This document shows, piece by piece, positions 13,128-22,628 of a stretch of 24,104 nucleotides of DNA. This stretch comes from a virus. The notes beneath the pieces are model-generated. The model was not told the origin of the DNA, did not search any database, and saw nothing but the letters and a program-made list of their open reading frames with translations. The stretch is taken from IMG/VR virus record IMGVR_UViG_3300030329_003116, positions 1 to 24,104 of that record; one strand, given 5' to 3'. The stretch's first letter is position 1. Every line of letters starts with the position of its first letter. The position numbers were made by a program, and so were the translations under genes.

Positions 13128-14816
13128 ATGGCGCGCACTCATTCGATACAAACCAACTTTCTGAGCGGTGAGTTATCGCCGCTGCTGCATGGTCGAGTCG
13201 ATACCGAGCGTTATGGTGACGCGGTCGAAACGTGTGAAAACTTCATTATCAAGTTGCATGGTGGAGTCGAGCGCAGAGGCGGCACGCATTATGTTGCCGA
13301 GGTCAAAGACTCAAGTAAAAAGGTTCGGCTGATCCGGTTTGAGTTCAACCGTTCGCAGTCGTATGTCCTGGAATTCGGTGATCAGTACATTCGCTTCTTT
13401 ACGCAGAATGGACAGGTTACCTCAAGCGGGAGCGCGTATGAAATCACCTCGCCGTACACGGAGGCGCAACTCGACGAGATTCAAGTCGCGCAATCGGCCG
13501 ACACCATGTACATCGTTCACCCCGATGTCGCGCCGCGCAAACTGGTCAGAACTTCGAACACAAGTTGGGCGTTAACTGCGCCATCGTTTACGGCACCTAA
13601 GTGGGATGCGACCGACAAGTATCCGCGAGCGGTAGTTTTTCACCAGCAACGTCTTTGGTTTGGTGGCACCAACGCGAAACCGCAGACTATCTTCGGATCC
13701 AAGACTGACGATTTTGAAAATTTCACGGTCGGCACCAATGATGACGATGCCCTGGAATACGCGATTGCGTCTTATAAGGTCAACACGGTCGAATGGATGT
13801 CCTCGACTGAGGTGCTCCTGGTCGGCACCGCTGGCGCGGAGTTTAAGGTCTCAGGGGGTACGGCAGCACTGACCCCCAGCAATGTGCAAGTGACCAGGCA
13901 GACCTCCTACGGTGGTAAGAACGTCCAGCCCCGGCACATTGGTTACCAGACATTGTTTGTGCAGGGCACCGGTACAGCAGTTCGCTCTTATGAGTACAAC
14001 TGGGGCAATGACGTTTACGAATCAGAGGATGTGACGTTTCTCGCCGAGCATATCGGCAGCAAGGTCATCAAGGACATGGCCTACCAGATGGTGCCTGACA
14101 GCATCCTTTGGTGCGTGATGAATGACGGAACGCTGGCCGGTATGACCTACGAGAAAGGCCGCAAGATCGTCGGCTGGCACCGGCATACGACTGACGGCAC
14201 CTTTGAGTCGGTGTGTGCGATCCCGCAGTCCTCGGTCGACCAGGTGTGGGTCGCGGTCAAACGTACTATCAATGGTGCGACCAAACGCTACGTCGAATAC
14301 CTGGACCCTGATCTGCACGTTGACTCTGCTTTAACGTACAGCGGTGGTGCGATCACTGGGATCACTTCCGGCGGCTTATCGCACCTGGAAGGCAAAGAGG
14401 TCAGCATCTTAGGTAATGACGCTGTGGTGCCGAATGACACGGTCTCCAGCGGTAATGTGTCCTTTGGTGGTTTCTCGGTGACGGCTGCCGACATTGGTCT
14501 GCCCTTCACCAGCACGCTGAAAACTTTACCCATTGAAGGTGGCAACCCTGCAGGCACTGCCCAGGGTCGCCGGAAGCGGTGGAACGAAATTTATGTCCGT
14601 TTGCATGACTCCTTCTACCCCAAGATTAACGGCATCCGACCCCCGGTGAGGACACCCTCGACCGGCATGGGCAATGCAGAACCGAAAACAACAGGTGATG
14701 TCCGAATTCAGAATGAAGGTTACGACCTGGAAGGCCAGGTCACGATTACCCAGGATCTGCCTGGCCCGACTCACCTGCTTGCCATCTTCGGCACGCTCTC
14801 GGTACACGGAGGCTAG
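13128..14816 (+). CDS. Tail tube / nozzle protein (T7 gp12-type role)
   Basis: A 562-aa protein beginning with TNFLSGELSPLLHGRVDTER followed by Y, GDAVETCENFIIKLHGGVERRGG and then beta-rich repeats. This start is common to the large tail protein encoded after the tubular A gene in many podoviruses. AVVFHQQRLWFGGTNAKPQT (166-185) and SSTEVLLVGTAGAEFKVSGG (about 225-244) are further conserved-looking blocks, consistent with a beta-propeller. It would form the distal tail tube. It is shorter than T7 gp12 (794 aa) and I saw no clear enzyme motif. The ATG directly follows the preceding stop codon. Confidence 0.72.
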   Translation: MARTHSIQTNFLSGELSPLLHGRVDTERYGDAVETCENFIIKLHGGVERRGGTHYVAEVKDSSKKVRLIRFEFNRSQSYVLEFGDQYIRFFTQNGQVTSSGSAYEITSPYTEAQLDEIQVAQSADTMYIVHPDVAPRKLVRTSNTSWALTAPSFTAPKWDATDKYPRAVVFHQQRLWFGGTNAKPQTIFGSKTDDFENFTVGTNDDDALEYAIASYKVNTVEWMSSTEVLLVGTAGAEFKVSGGTAALTPSNVQVTRQTSYGGKNVQPRHIGYQTLFVQGTGTAVRSYEYNWGNDVYESEDVTFLAEHIGSKVIKDMAYQMVPDSILWCVMNDGTLAGMTYEKGRKIVGWHRHTTDGTFESVCAIPQSSVDQVWVAVKRTINGATKRYVEYLDPDLHVDSALTYSGGAITGITSGGLSHLEGKEVSILGNDAVVPNDTVSSGNVSFGGFSVTAADIGLPFTSTLKTLPIEGGNPAGTAQGRRKRWNEIYVRLHDSFYPKINGIRPPVRTPSTGMGNAEPKTTGDVRIQNEGYDLEGQVTITQDLPGPTHLLAIFGTLSVHGG

Positions 14817-14819
14817 GTA

Positions 14820-15692
14820 ATGTCTGTCGCAACTGCCGCCATGATTGGTCTCCAACTTTTCGGAGCAATCTCAGCAAAAAGCGCAGCCGATGATGCCGCC
14901 GAGCGTGCCATTGAGATCGGCACCGCTAATGCAGCGGATCTGCGTGAAATTTCGGCAAAAAATGCTGATGAGATTCGTCGCATTGCGGGTCTTAACGCTG
15001 GCGCGATTTTGTCGACGGCAAATCTGAATGCCGGTAGCGTTCTTAACATTGCAACGGCGAATTCTCTTGCGCATCTTGATTCGACCATTACGAATCTGGA
15101 CCTGGCAGCAACTGAAAATCTTGAACTGCTGCGAAGGCACGTTCTCCAGGAGCGTGCGCTTGCAGGTTCAATTCGTGCAGCGACCGGTGCCAGCGGTGTC
15201 AGGGTTGGTCAGGGATCCCCCCTAGAGGTTCTGGTTGATGCCGTCGAGCAGGGCTACGGTGAACGTCAGTACATGGCGAACTATGCGCGCAAGCGTCTGA
15301 CGATGATGGGCAAGGAAGGGATTACTCGAGCCAAACTGACCATGCTGGATGCTGAAGAAAGATCCCGCGTGCTTCTGGAGACTGCTGCGCTGCAGGCGCA
15401 CATTACGCGCGAAGAAGCCGAATCGTCAGCCACGATTATGCTGAACGATGCCGAGGCCAACGCAAAGTCAATGGAACGTGGTGGGGCAGCGTATGCCGCG
15501 AGTATGCGTGCCCAGGGCACTGCATCCTTGATCAGCGGTTTGATGGGTGCGACGAATACTTACCTGCAGTATGGGGGTGGAGGATTCTCCTCGGGTCCGA
15601 CTTTATCTCCGAGTGCGACTCATGGGTTTGGGGGTACTGGAATGTCTCTATCCATGCCGTACACCCACGCATCAGGGGTCGGGGTGGGTTAG
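14820..15692 (+). CDS. Internal virion / ejection protein, T7 gp14-like role
   Basis: A 290-aa protein starting with a short hydrophobic segment (MSVATAAMIGLQLFGAISAK), followed by a long Ala/Glu/Asn-rich helical region with repeated LNAG and TAN motifs (residues about 40-85). RAATGASGVRVGQGSPLEVL (114-133) is a recurrent block in podovirus gp14-like proteins. The C-terminus is Gly/Ser-rich. Such proteins leave the virion first and insert in the outer membrane to help form the DNA channel; that role is inferred. It follows the nozzle gene by 3 bases and is directly followed by the next ejection gene. Confidence 0.7.
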   Translation: MSVATAAMIGLQLFGAISAKSAADDAAERAIEIGTANAADLREISAKNADEIRRIAGLNAGAILSTANLNAGSVLNIATANSLAHLDSTITNLDLAATENLELLRRHVLQERALAGSIRAATGASGVRVGQGSPLEVLVDAVEQGYGERQYMANYARKRLTMMGKEGITRAKLTMLDAEERSRVLLETAALQAHITREEAESSATIMLNDAEANAKSMERGGAAYAASMRAQGTASLISGLMGATNTYLQYGGGGFSSGPTLSPSATHGFGGTGMSLSMPYTHASGVGVG

Positions 15693-17597
15693 ATGAAGAT
15701 TCCTAAATTTCAGTACAGCGTCAGCCCATCCATGTCGGGGGCTTATTCGCAGCCGGTAATGCGAGCAGCACCGACGATGCGGAGGGCCGAGGAATATGAC
15801 GAAAGTAAATTTCTGCGGAACCCTCGGGCCGGACAGCGCAATATGCAATTAGAAGTGCAAGCGGTTCTGGACCAGGCGAAGCCGATGACTGCGCTTGTGT
15901 CGGGCGCGCAACAGATCGCGGAGACTTTTGCAAAAGCCGATGCCGAGGAGCAACTGACCACCGCTAATCTTAATTTGCGCACTGAAGTCGAGCAGATGCT
16001 CGCAAACATGAAGGCAATGCCGATTGCGCGAGAGCAATCAGAGATTGATGGGTATACCGGTCAGGTCAATAGCACCTGGCAACCGGTGCATAAGACTTCT
16101 TACAAATCGTTTAATGCGTCCTTGATTCACGCACGCGACAGAATCGCGAAGGGCATGAGTCGAGTATCGCGGGATGCGTTCCTTAAAGGATCGGTCAATT
16201 ACATCGCGCAAGCCCAGGCCGAAGCCGCTTCAGTCAATCGCAAGCAGCACATCAAATATTTACAGGGCCGTGTTTACGATCAATTTGAGGCTGCACAAAC
16301 CGATGGTCAGATTGAGGAGATTAAAAACTCTCCCCATGCGCAACTTGCGTTTGACCCTATGGAATTGTCCAAAATGGCGCAGAAGCGGCATGAAGCCCTG
16401 GCAGTCGATTATTTTGCAACTGAAATCATTAAAGCCGATTCTGAGAATCAGTTAGAAATGGTTAGAGATCGTTTGGAAGGAACTGACGACTCCCAAGTAG
16501 GTGATGACGGTGTCTATATTCAGACACCAGACCAAGTGCGAGCCTATGCTCATCTGGAGCATCTGGACGGTGAAGCCAAGATGGAACTCCTGGGCAAGAT
16601 TGAACAAAGGATGGAGGCGTTTGAAAAAGCAGATGAGGAGAGGCTAGAGAATAACTTTAAAGATTTAGTCGATCAGATTTACGCGAACAACGGTGACCCG
16701 GAATTGTTCAATTCTGAGGTCTACGCGCAAAAGATCGCTGATGATGACATTGCCGAGGATGCCCTCAAAAAATTGGAGGATCATCAGAAGCGTGCGATCA
16801 AAATGAGCGGCACCGTAATCGAATCAGATCCAGAACTCGAAAATAAAATTCTTGGCGATATTTCTAACGACGACTACAGCGTCGAGAATCTGCAGGCAAT
16901 GCCCCTGGAGCAGGGTTTCAAGCAGAGAATGATTGAGGAGCGCAGAAAGTATGACCGCACCAGCATAATCTGGTGGGACAAAAGCAATCCAGACGGTATC
17001 AAGGGTCATCTGGCGAAAGAGATCCTGGAGGATGCCTTCATTCCAAGTCCTCAGTTTCTGGAATTCATGCCAGGCCAGGCGCGTGCAAACATGATGAAGC
17101 GCATGAACGCGGCCATGATTGAACTGATTGAATACGCGGATGAATTGCAGCAATCAGATATTCCAAACAAAGAGGTGCTCGACAAAATCTATGACAGAGC
17201 GAAAGAGTTAGCCGATAAGGAACTTAATCGCACCACCGTTAGCAACAACGTCAAAGGAGTGGGGAATACACACCCGCAGGCGTTTGGTGGCACTGAAGAT
17301 CAATGGGCAGACTTTACAAATTGGCAAGTTGGAAATCTCAAGTTAGGTCCAGATGGCAATAAAAAGCCGACTTATGATTTTGTAGAAAGCATGAAGCCTG
17401 GGCCGCAGCGGGATGCTCTGGCAACCAAGTTTGCCGAGTTTGGCTGGGAGTTTAAGGCTGGCTTTATTGGTGAACGTCAATCACCGGAAGAACTGCAAGA
17501 GGAGATCGAAGCGGCCGGGGGTGCTGATAACTGGATTCTGAAAGAAATGAAAAAAGTGCTGCACGACTACAAAAGTTGGTTGGGGTTAGATGAATGA
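15693..17597 (+). CDS. Internal virion / ejection protein, T7 gp15-like position
   Basis: A 634-aa, almost wholly alpha-helical protein rich in Glu, Lys and Gln with few hydrophobic runs. It lies second in the ejection-protein block, as gp15 does in T7. The N-terminus (about 1-45) is Ser/Arg/Pro-rich; the middle has repeated helical hairpins (for example AVDYFATEIIKADSENQLEM and MELLGKIEQRMEAFEKADEE). I see no enzyme motif. A role in the periplasmic DNA-ejection channel is inferred from position and composition. The start ATG abuts the preceding stop, and the stop overlaps the next gene by 4 bases (ATGA). Confidence 0.62.
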   Translation: MKIPKFQYSVSPSMSGAYSQPVMRAAPTMRRAEEYDESKFLRNPRAGQRNMQLEVQAVLDQAKPMTALVSGAQQIAETFAKADAEEQLTTANLNLRTEVEQMLANMKAMPIAREQSEIDGYTGQVNSTWQPVHKTSYKSFNASLIHARDRIAKGMSRVSRDAFLKGSVNYIAQAQAEAASVNRKQHIKYLQGRVYDQFEAAQTDGQIEEIKNSPHAQLAFDPMELSKMAQKRHEALAVDYFATEIIKADSENQLEMVRDRLEGTDDSQVGDDGVYIQTPDQVRAYAHLEHLDGEAKMELLGKIEQRMEAFEKADEERLENNFKDLVDQIYANNGDPELFNSEVYAQKIADDDIAEDALKKLEDHQKRAIKMSGTVIESDPELENKILGDISNDDYSVENLQAMPLEQGFKQRMIEERRKYDRTSIIWWDKSNPDGIKGHLAKEILEDAFIPSPQFLEFMPGQARANMMKRMNAAMIELIEYADELQQSDIPNKEVLDKIYDRAKELADKELNRTTVSNNVKGVGNTHPQAFGGTEDQWADFTNWQVGNLKLGPDGNKKPTYDFVESMKPGPQRDALATKFAEFGWEFKAGFIGERQSPEELQEEIEAAGGADNWILKEMKKVLHDYKSWLGLDE

Positions 17598-19585
17598 CAG
17601 ATCAAGATCAAAGTCGAATTGATCAATTCACTGCGACCCAGCAGGCAGAAAATCAGTTAATGATCGACTACCTGGATCAGGTAAATAAAGAAGAATTTGA
17701 GATCACTGAACAGGAACTGTTCAACGATCAAGGCTGGATCACCGCGAGTCGGGTACTGCATGAAGCCAACACCGGCAATCAGTTTGATGGCACTGACGAA
17801 GACGCGGCGCGTTACGGACTAGAGGAGATGGGAAAGATCAACTACTCCTGGTTTAACGTGGATATGCCCTGGACCGAGGAAGACTCAAAAGGTCTGGTCG
17901 GTTACATGATGGACATAGAAAACAAGTTCACCGACCGTCAGAAACTTGCGCTGATGCTGCTTTACGATACCTATGAAGCAAAGGATGGTTTTTTCGGTTC
18001 TGGTGCTGGGTGGTGGCGTGCCACAAAAAACATGGCGCAAGACCCTTCAAATTACTTTGGTGTCGGCGCGTTAGCATCATTGGGCCTAAAGTTCTTAGGG
18101 CGTGAAACGGCAAAGAGCGGTTTCAAACTTTTCCTTGAGAACTCTGCAAATTCAATATTGTCTAAGACAGGTATGGGAATTGCGGTTACTGAAGGTGCTG
18201 CATATGGTGCCAGTGATTCCATCATGCGCCAGGAATTTGAAGCCGACCTGCAAGATGAGCATTTTCCGATTTCTGAATATCTGAGTGCGGAAACATTTTT
18301 TGGGGCTGGGGCTGGCGCACTTTTACCGGGAACAATGGTTGGCGCTCCGACCGCAGTCAAAACTGCGATCACAAAATGGAACGATAGAACAGGGCCGCTG
18401 CCTAAAGTACCGGAAGATAGACCGGACCTGGTAATCGTCGAGGAACCCATTAAAGATAAGCGACCACGCACGATGACCGAGACCATCCTGGAGGATGTCG
18501 GTGATGCAACGCTTACTGAAAAGCGGGTGGTCGTTGATGAAGGAAAGGTCGACGTTGATGCCGAAAACTTTAACTTTCCAGAACTTCCCAAGACGATCCC
18601 CGATGACGATCCGCGAGTATCCATAGATACGCAGACAAAGCATAAAAAATCGGTCGGGGAGCAGACAGAGTTTTTCAATCCTACGTTCGGGCACCAGGGT
18701 GTGCCGCAGTACAAAGCGGCACGCAAAAAAATTCACGACCGCATTATTTTTAACACGGTCAACGTCAAGGGTAGTCGGGTTGCCGAGGGTGAAAAACCGA
18801 TTGTCGTGTTTATGGGTGGAGGTGGAGGATCTGGCAAAACTACTGTTCAAAAAGCAGCGATCAAAAGTGGAAGGATGCCAGACCGCAGTTACGTCACTAT
18901 CAATCCAGATGATGTGAAAAAGGGTTTACCCGACTATAAGAAAGTGCGGCGCGCAGGGGATTACAGGGCTGCAGAAATTGTGCATGAAGAATCCAGCGAT
19001 GTTGCAGATATGGCACTAGCCCAAGCAGTCCAGGAGAATAGAAACATCGTGATCGACAAGACGATGGCAAACCCAGGCAAGAATCTCGCTTTAATGGAAC
19101 TGCTAAGACAGAAAGGCTACGAAATTCACTTCTTAGGGGTCACCATTGATCCAGCAACAGCCGCAAACAGAAACCTGGGCCGGTTCTATAACTCCGGTCG
19201 ACTGCCTCACCTGCAGGCAATGGTGCGGTCTCACAAGGCGTTTAATGCAAACGCGATACAGTACCTGGAGGCTGCCGATGTTGGATCACTGATGGACAAC
19301 ACAGGAAACTCAGTCACATTGGTCGCAGAAAAAACACCGGAGGGATCGATCAGCGTATCTGATGCTGATCTCTTAGATATAATCCTTGGTAGAGGTCAAT
19401 TAGATGAAAACTCAAAAACCATCCGACAACTCCGAGAGTCGGGAGTCGACGCCAGTGCCAGCGTTTCCAGAGGAGATCTGGAAAGAAGCCCTGGAGGAAA
19501 CCCGCAGACAGGAGAAGAAGGACAAGGGGCCGCCGGTCCTCTGGCCGATGAACGACTGATTGAACCAGCAGCGGGGGCATTCTGA
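17594..19585 (+). CDS. Ejection-type protein with zeta-toxin-like kinase domain
   Basis: A 663-aa protein of two parts. Residues 1-260 resemble an ejection protein: acidic N-terminus, then glycine-rich hydrophobic stretches (about 154-168 and 233-250) likely to enter membrane. Residues about 370-575 form a zeta-toxin/PezT-type P-loop kinase: Walker A GGGGGSGKT (408-416), INPDDVKKGLPDY (436-448), Glu465 in EIVHEESSD, NIVIDKTMANP (484-494) and a late ANRNLGRF segment. Known zeta toxins phosphorylate UDP-N-acetylglucosamine and block wall synthesis; this substrate is unproven here. No epsilon-type antitoxin gene is next to it. A 60-residue low-complexity C-terminus overlaps a small ORF in another frame. 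The ATG overlaps the gp15-position stop, and TGATG joins it to the next gene. Confidence 0.75.
   Translation: MTDQDQSRIDQFTATQQAENQLMIDYLDQVNKEEFEITEQELFNDQGWITASRVLHEANTGNQFDGTDEDAARYGLEEMGKINYSWFNVDMPWTEEDSKGLVGYMMDIENKFTDRQKLALMLLYDTYEAKDGFFGSGAGWWRATKNMAQDPSNYFGVGALASLGLKFLGRETAKSGFKLFLENSANSILSKTGMGIAVTEGAAYGASDSIMRQEFEADLQDEHFPISEYLSAETFFGAGAGALLPGTMVGAPTAVKTAITKWNDRTGPLPKVPEDRPDLVIVEEPIKDKRPRTMTETILEDVGDATLTEKRVVVDEGKVDVDAENFNFPELPKTIPDDDPRVSIDTQTKHKKSVGEQTEFFNPTFGHQGVPQYKAARKKIHDRIIFNTVNVKGSRVAEGEKPIVVFMGGGGGSGKTTVQKAAIKSGRMPDRSYVTINPDDVKKGLPDYKKVRRAGDYRAAEIVHEESSDVADMALAQAVQENRNIVIDKTMANPGKNLALMELLRQKGYEIHFLGVTIDPATAANRNLGRFYNSGRLPHLQAMVRSHKAFNANAIQYLEAADVGSLMDNTGNSVTLVAEKTPEGSISVSDADLLDIILGRGQLDENSKTIRQLRESGVDASASVSRGDLERSPGGNPQTGEEGQGAAGPLADERLIEPAAGAF
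19404..19559 (+). CDS. Possible small overlapping gene (51 aa)
   Basis: This ORF lies in the +1 frame inside the 3' end of the zeta-kinase gene. Its ATG has GAGG nine bases upstream. The product is charged and compact (PAFPEEIWKEALEETRRQEK, then KDKGPPVLWPMND). Its codons look at least as phage-like as those of the Gly/Ala/Ser-rich frame it overlaps. No family is recognised. It might be a real nested gene, or mark a former frameshift in the larger gene's tail. Confidence 0.4.
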   Translation: MKTQKPSDNSESRESTPVPAFPEEIWKEALEETRRQEKKDKGPPVLWPMND

Positions 19586-22500
19586 TGGCAGTTAAGCCCC
19601 CAACAGAACTGGATCCGCAACTGGAACCAACTCCCACCGAGACCCCGGCACCTGCCGGGGTTTCTGCTTCTGGAGAGGAAGAAATTGAGGAGATCCTGGT
19701 CGCTGGTGTCACGGGCAGAATAGGTGCGCGCGCGGCACGACCGTTTATGACTCTTTTCAATACTGCTGGTGCATCACGCCAAAGGAACCTTCCCGAGAGT
19801 TTAAGAATCGACACCAAGCGTGGCGAAAAAGAATACTTCTCCGAGGATCAGCCTGCAGCCGACAAGATTGAACCTGGCGGCGGTCCTGACAGAGTTAGGG
19901 CTGACAATGAGACTCTGAGAACTCCAGAGGAGATTGAAGACAAGGTCGATGAATTGGATTCTGTCCTGGCAGGCGCGGATTACCAGGACTTTGATCTGAG
20001 CGAATCCTGGCAGATCAATCCAGAGAACTTTACCTCTCCGCAAGATTTTGAAAAAGCGCAGATGGCGATTGCCAAACGCTATCGCATGGACATTGACCGG
20101 CAGCGTCGAGGAATCGTTACTGAAGAAGAAACAATGAAGTTGGCAAGGGCGTTGTCCGATGATCCTAAGTTCGTTGCTGAGTTCATTCAGAACCCTCCAG
20201 GAGGCGCAGCCAACGCAGAGCAGATTCAGGCAGCCAGAATCCTGGTTCTAAAGTCTGCTGAGAATCTAAAGCGATCAGCAGTCAATTACCGGCGCAAAGC
20301 AGTCGGCGACGATGTCCAGGTCTCCGAGTTAGAGTTTTTGCGGAACTGGAATATCCATAAAGAACTCTTGGCAAGGTTCATGGGAGTGCGCGCAGAAGCA
20401 GGTCGCGCGCTGCGCGCAACTTCGGGCCAGAGTATCGGTCCAATTAAGGATCTGCCGCGCGCCAGGGTTGAAGAACTGCTCGCATCCTACGGATCCGGGA
20501 TGGATCCAGGACGCATGGCCGATGCCATTATCGCTAATCCCAATCTGTTATCTCTAAATAAGACTGTCAACGCACAGTCTTCCGGTATCAGCAAGTGGGG
20601 TGCAGCGTTCGCCGAGAACATGGTCGGTTCAATTCTGAGCGGGTTGTCGACGTTTGGTGTGAACCCTATCGGTAACGCTTATATGATGGGTCGCCACATG
20701 GCGAACACCGCGCTGGCTGCGCGCCTCGGGAAGTGGACCTATTCGGGCCAGAGTGAAGTAGAGGTCGGAGAGGCGATGGCATTTTTCTATGGTGCCATGA
20801 GTAACTTCCGCAGAGCATCGCAAGCCTTTACCGTGTCATTGCGCACCGCTGAACCCTATGGAGGATCAGCCAAATTTGAAGGCGCGCGCGATAAAGGATT
20901 GGATGCAAGGGCACTAGGATTTAATCCTAAGTCCATTCACGGTGCTGCTCTAAATGTTTGGGGCTTGTTAGCGCGCGCTCCGATGGAAAGAATCCTCGGG
21001 CCGACCGATGCTCTCTTTAAGGTTCTGAATGAGAGCGGGATGTGGTCTCAGTTGTCGATGCGCCAGGCTATAAAGGAGCAAAGACTTAACGGCTGGACTG
21101 ACGCTGAGACCCAGGTCCGGTTCCGGGAACTCCTGGAAAATCCTGACGATGAAACCCTGGGTCGGATGAAAGACCTCGGAGAGGAAAACACCTTTACCAA
21201 TCCGTTAGGCCCGAGTGGAAAAAAATGGCAGGCAGTGGTGCAAGATCGGGCTATTGGGCGATTGTTGGTGCCGGTTTTTCGTACTCCATTGCAGATCACT
21301 AAAGTCGGTTTCCTGGAGGACACTCCTCTCGGCTTTTTATCGAAAGTTACTCTTAGCAGACTCTATCCGAAACCCGAGCCAGGTAAGTCTGCGCTGACAC
21401 CCAGGCAGATTGAAGATATGCAGATGGCGCAGTCAAAAATGGTGGTAGGCACCATGACCACTGCTGCGCTTGTTAGCCTGGCATTTAATGGTTACCTGAC
21501 TGGATCTGGTCCTCGGGAACCTGGAGCGCGTGAAGCAGTAAAGGGGGTTATCCCGCCAAGATCTTTTCCGGTCGCTTTTGATGACGCAGGTAATCCGACT
21601 GAGTGGAGAACCTTTGATCGTCTGGAACCGTTAAGCCTGCACTTTGGCTTGATCGCGGATTTTGTGGATGCAGTGAAGATCAGTCAGTTTGTCGACCTGG
21701 ATCAATCCCAAGTCGACATGATCTTAAACCTGGGGGCTGCTTTAACGCTTGCCATGTACGAAAACACAATCAACAAAACGTACATGAGGGGTGTAAATGA
21801 GGCTATAGATGCCATCAGCGATCCCGACCGCTATTACGAAAGGTGGGCGGCCACGTTCTTGAACGCGCAAATTCCGTTAGCGGGTGCTCGCCGCGATCTA
21901 CGAAAGATGATGGACCCAGGGCTGCGCGAGGCAGAAGGCATCCTGGAGCGGCTGCAGAACTCTATGCCGTACTTCTCAAAGAACCTTCCACACTTGGTCG
22001 GTCGGCATGGGGAATATATGGACTTTGAGCACTTGCTTAATCTTCCTTTCAAAAAATTTGAGGTTAGTGAGGAACCGATAGACATCGAATATGCGAGGTT
22101 ATTTGAAAACACTCGAATAGCCCCGGTGACGTTTCCCACAGAAAGAATAGGCGGCGTAAAACTCGACGCGGATCTGACGCATGATGTTAAGAAGATTTCT
22201 CGGGATGGTATTCGAGTCCTTTGGTCGGATGACGGTTTCATGGAACCGGTTGATGTATCAACACCGCTCTATGACGAAAACGCACATTGGCGTGATCGCA
22301 TCCAGCCGCAGGCAGGCGATCATTATCTCACGTTCAAGGGTGCCGTCGAAAAGTTTATGCAGTCCGAGGAGTATGACGCTCCTGGAATGACGGACTTTCG
22401 TCGCGTCGAGATGATTCGGAAAATCCAAACCACTTTTGACGAGGCTGCCAGAAAATTCCTAAAAGCCAACAATTCTCGACTTGCTCAAGAAATCATGCTG

Positions 22501-22620
22501 AAGGAGCAGAACTCAATGCGCCGCAAGTTTGGTCGAGAACGTGCTGATCAGGAAATGCGAAATCAAGGCGTTGAACCAATAACACCCAAAAGCGAACAAC
22601 CGTTATTCAATTTTGACTAG
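19585..22620 (+). CDS. Large internal virion / ejection protein, T7 gp16-like position
   Basis: A 1011-aa protein, the largest in the window, placed last in the ejection block and just before the fibre gene, as gp16 is in T7. The N-terminus is Pro/Thr/Glu-rich. Residues about 330-380 (AAFAENMVGSILSGLSTFGV and on) and 619-640 (MVVGTMTTAALVSLAFNGYL) are hydrophobic and probably membrane-active. The stretch NTFTNPLG...AIGRLLVPVFRTPLQITKVG (about 532-575) is a pattern I associate with large phage ejection/polyvalent proteins. No lytic transglycosylase motif is evident at the N-terminus, unlike T7 gp16. It likely spans the inner membrane during DNA entry. It starts in a TGATG overlap with the kinase gene. 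Confidence 0.68.
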   Translation: MAVKPPTELDPQLEPTPTETPAPAGVSASGEEEIEEILVAGVTGRIGARAARPFMTLFNTAGASRQRNLPESLRIDTKRGEKEYFSEDQPAADKIEPGGGPDRVRADNETLRTPEEIEDKVDELDSVLAGADYQDFDLSESWQINPENFTSPQDFEKAQMAIAKRYRMDIDRQRRGIVTEEETMKLARALSDDPKFVAEFIQNPPGGAANAEQIQAARILVLKSAENLKRSAVNYRRKAVGDDVQVSELEFLRNWNIHKELLARFMGVRAEAGRALRATSGQSIGPIKDLPRARVEELLASYGSGMDPGRMADAIIANPNLLSLNKTVNAQSSGISKWGAAFAENMVGSILSGLSTFGVNPIGNAYMMGRHMANTALAARLGKWTYSGQSEVEVGEAMAFFYGAMSNFRRASQAFTVSLRTAEPYGGSAKFEGARDKGLDARALGFNPKSIHGAALNVWGLLARAPMERILGPTDALFKVLNESGMWSQLSMRQAIKEQRLNGWTDAETQVRFRELLENPDDETLGRMKDLGEENTFTNPLGPSGKKWQAVVQDRAIGRLLVPVFRTPLQITKVGFLEDTPLGFLSKVTLSRLYPKPEPGKSALTPRQIEDMQMAQSKMVVGTMTTAALVSLAFNGYLTGSGPREPGAREAVKGVIPPRSFPVAFDDAGNPTEWRTFDRLEPLSLHFGLIADFVDAVKISQFVDLDQSQVDMILNLGAALTLAMYENTINKTYMRGVNEAIDAISDPDRYYERWAATFLNAQIPLAGARRDLRKMMDPGLREAEGILERLQNSMPYFSKNLPHLVGRHGEYMDFEHLLNLPFKKFEVSEEPIDIEYARLFENTRIAPVTFPTERIGGVKLDADLTHDVKKISRDGIRVLWSDDGFMEPVDVSTPLYDENAHWRDRIQPQAGDHYLTFKGAVEKFMQSEEYDAPGMTDFRRVEMIRKIQTTFDEAARKFLKANNSRLAQEIMLKEQNSMRRKFGRERADQEMRNQGVEPITPKSEQPLFNFD

Positions 22621-22628
22621 GCAAAAAC

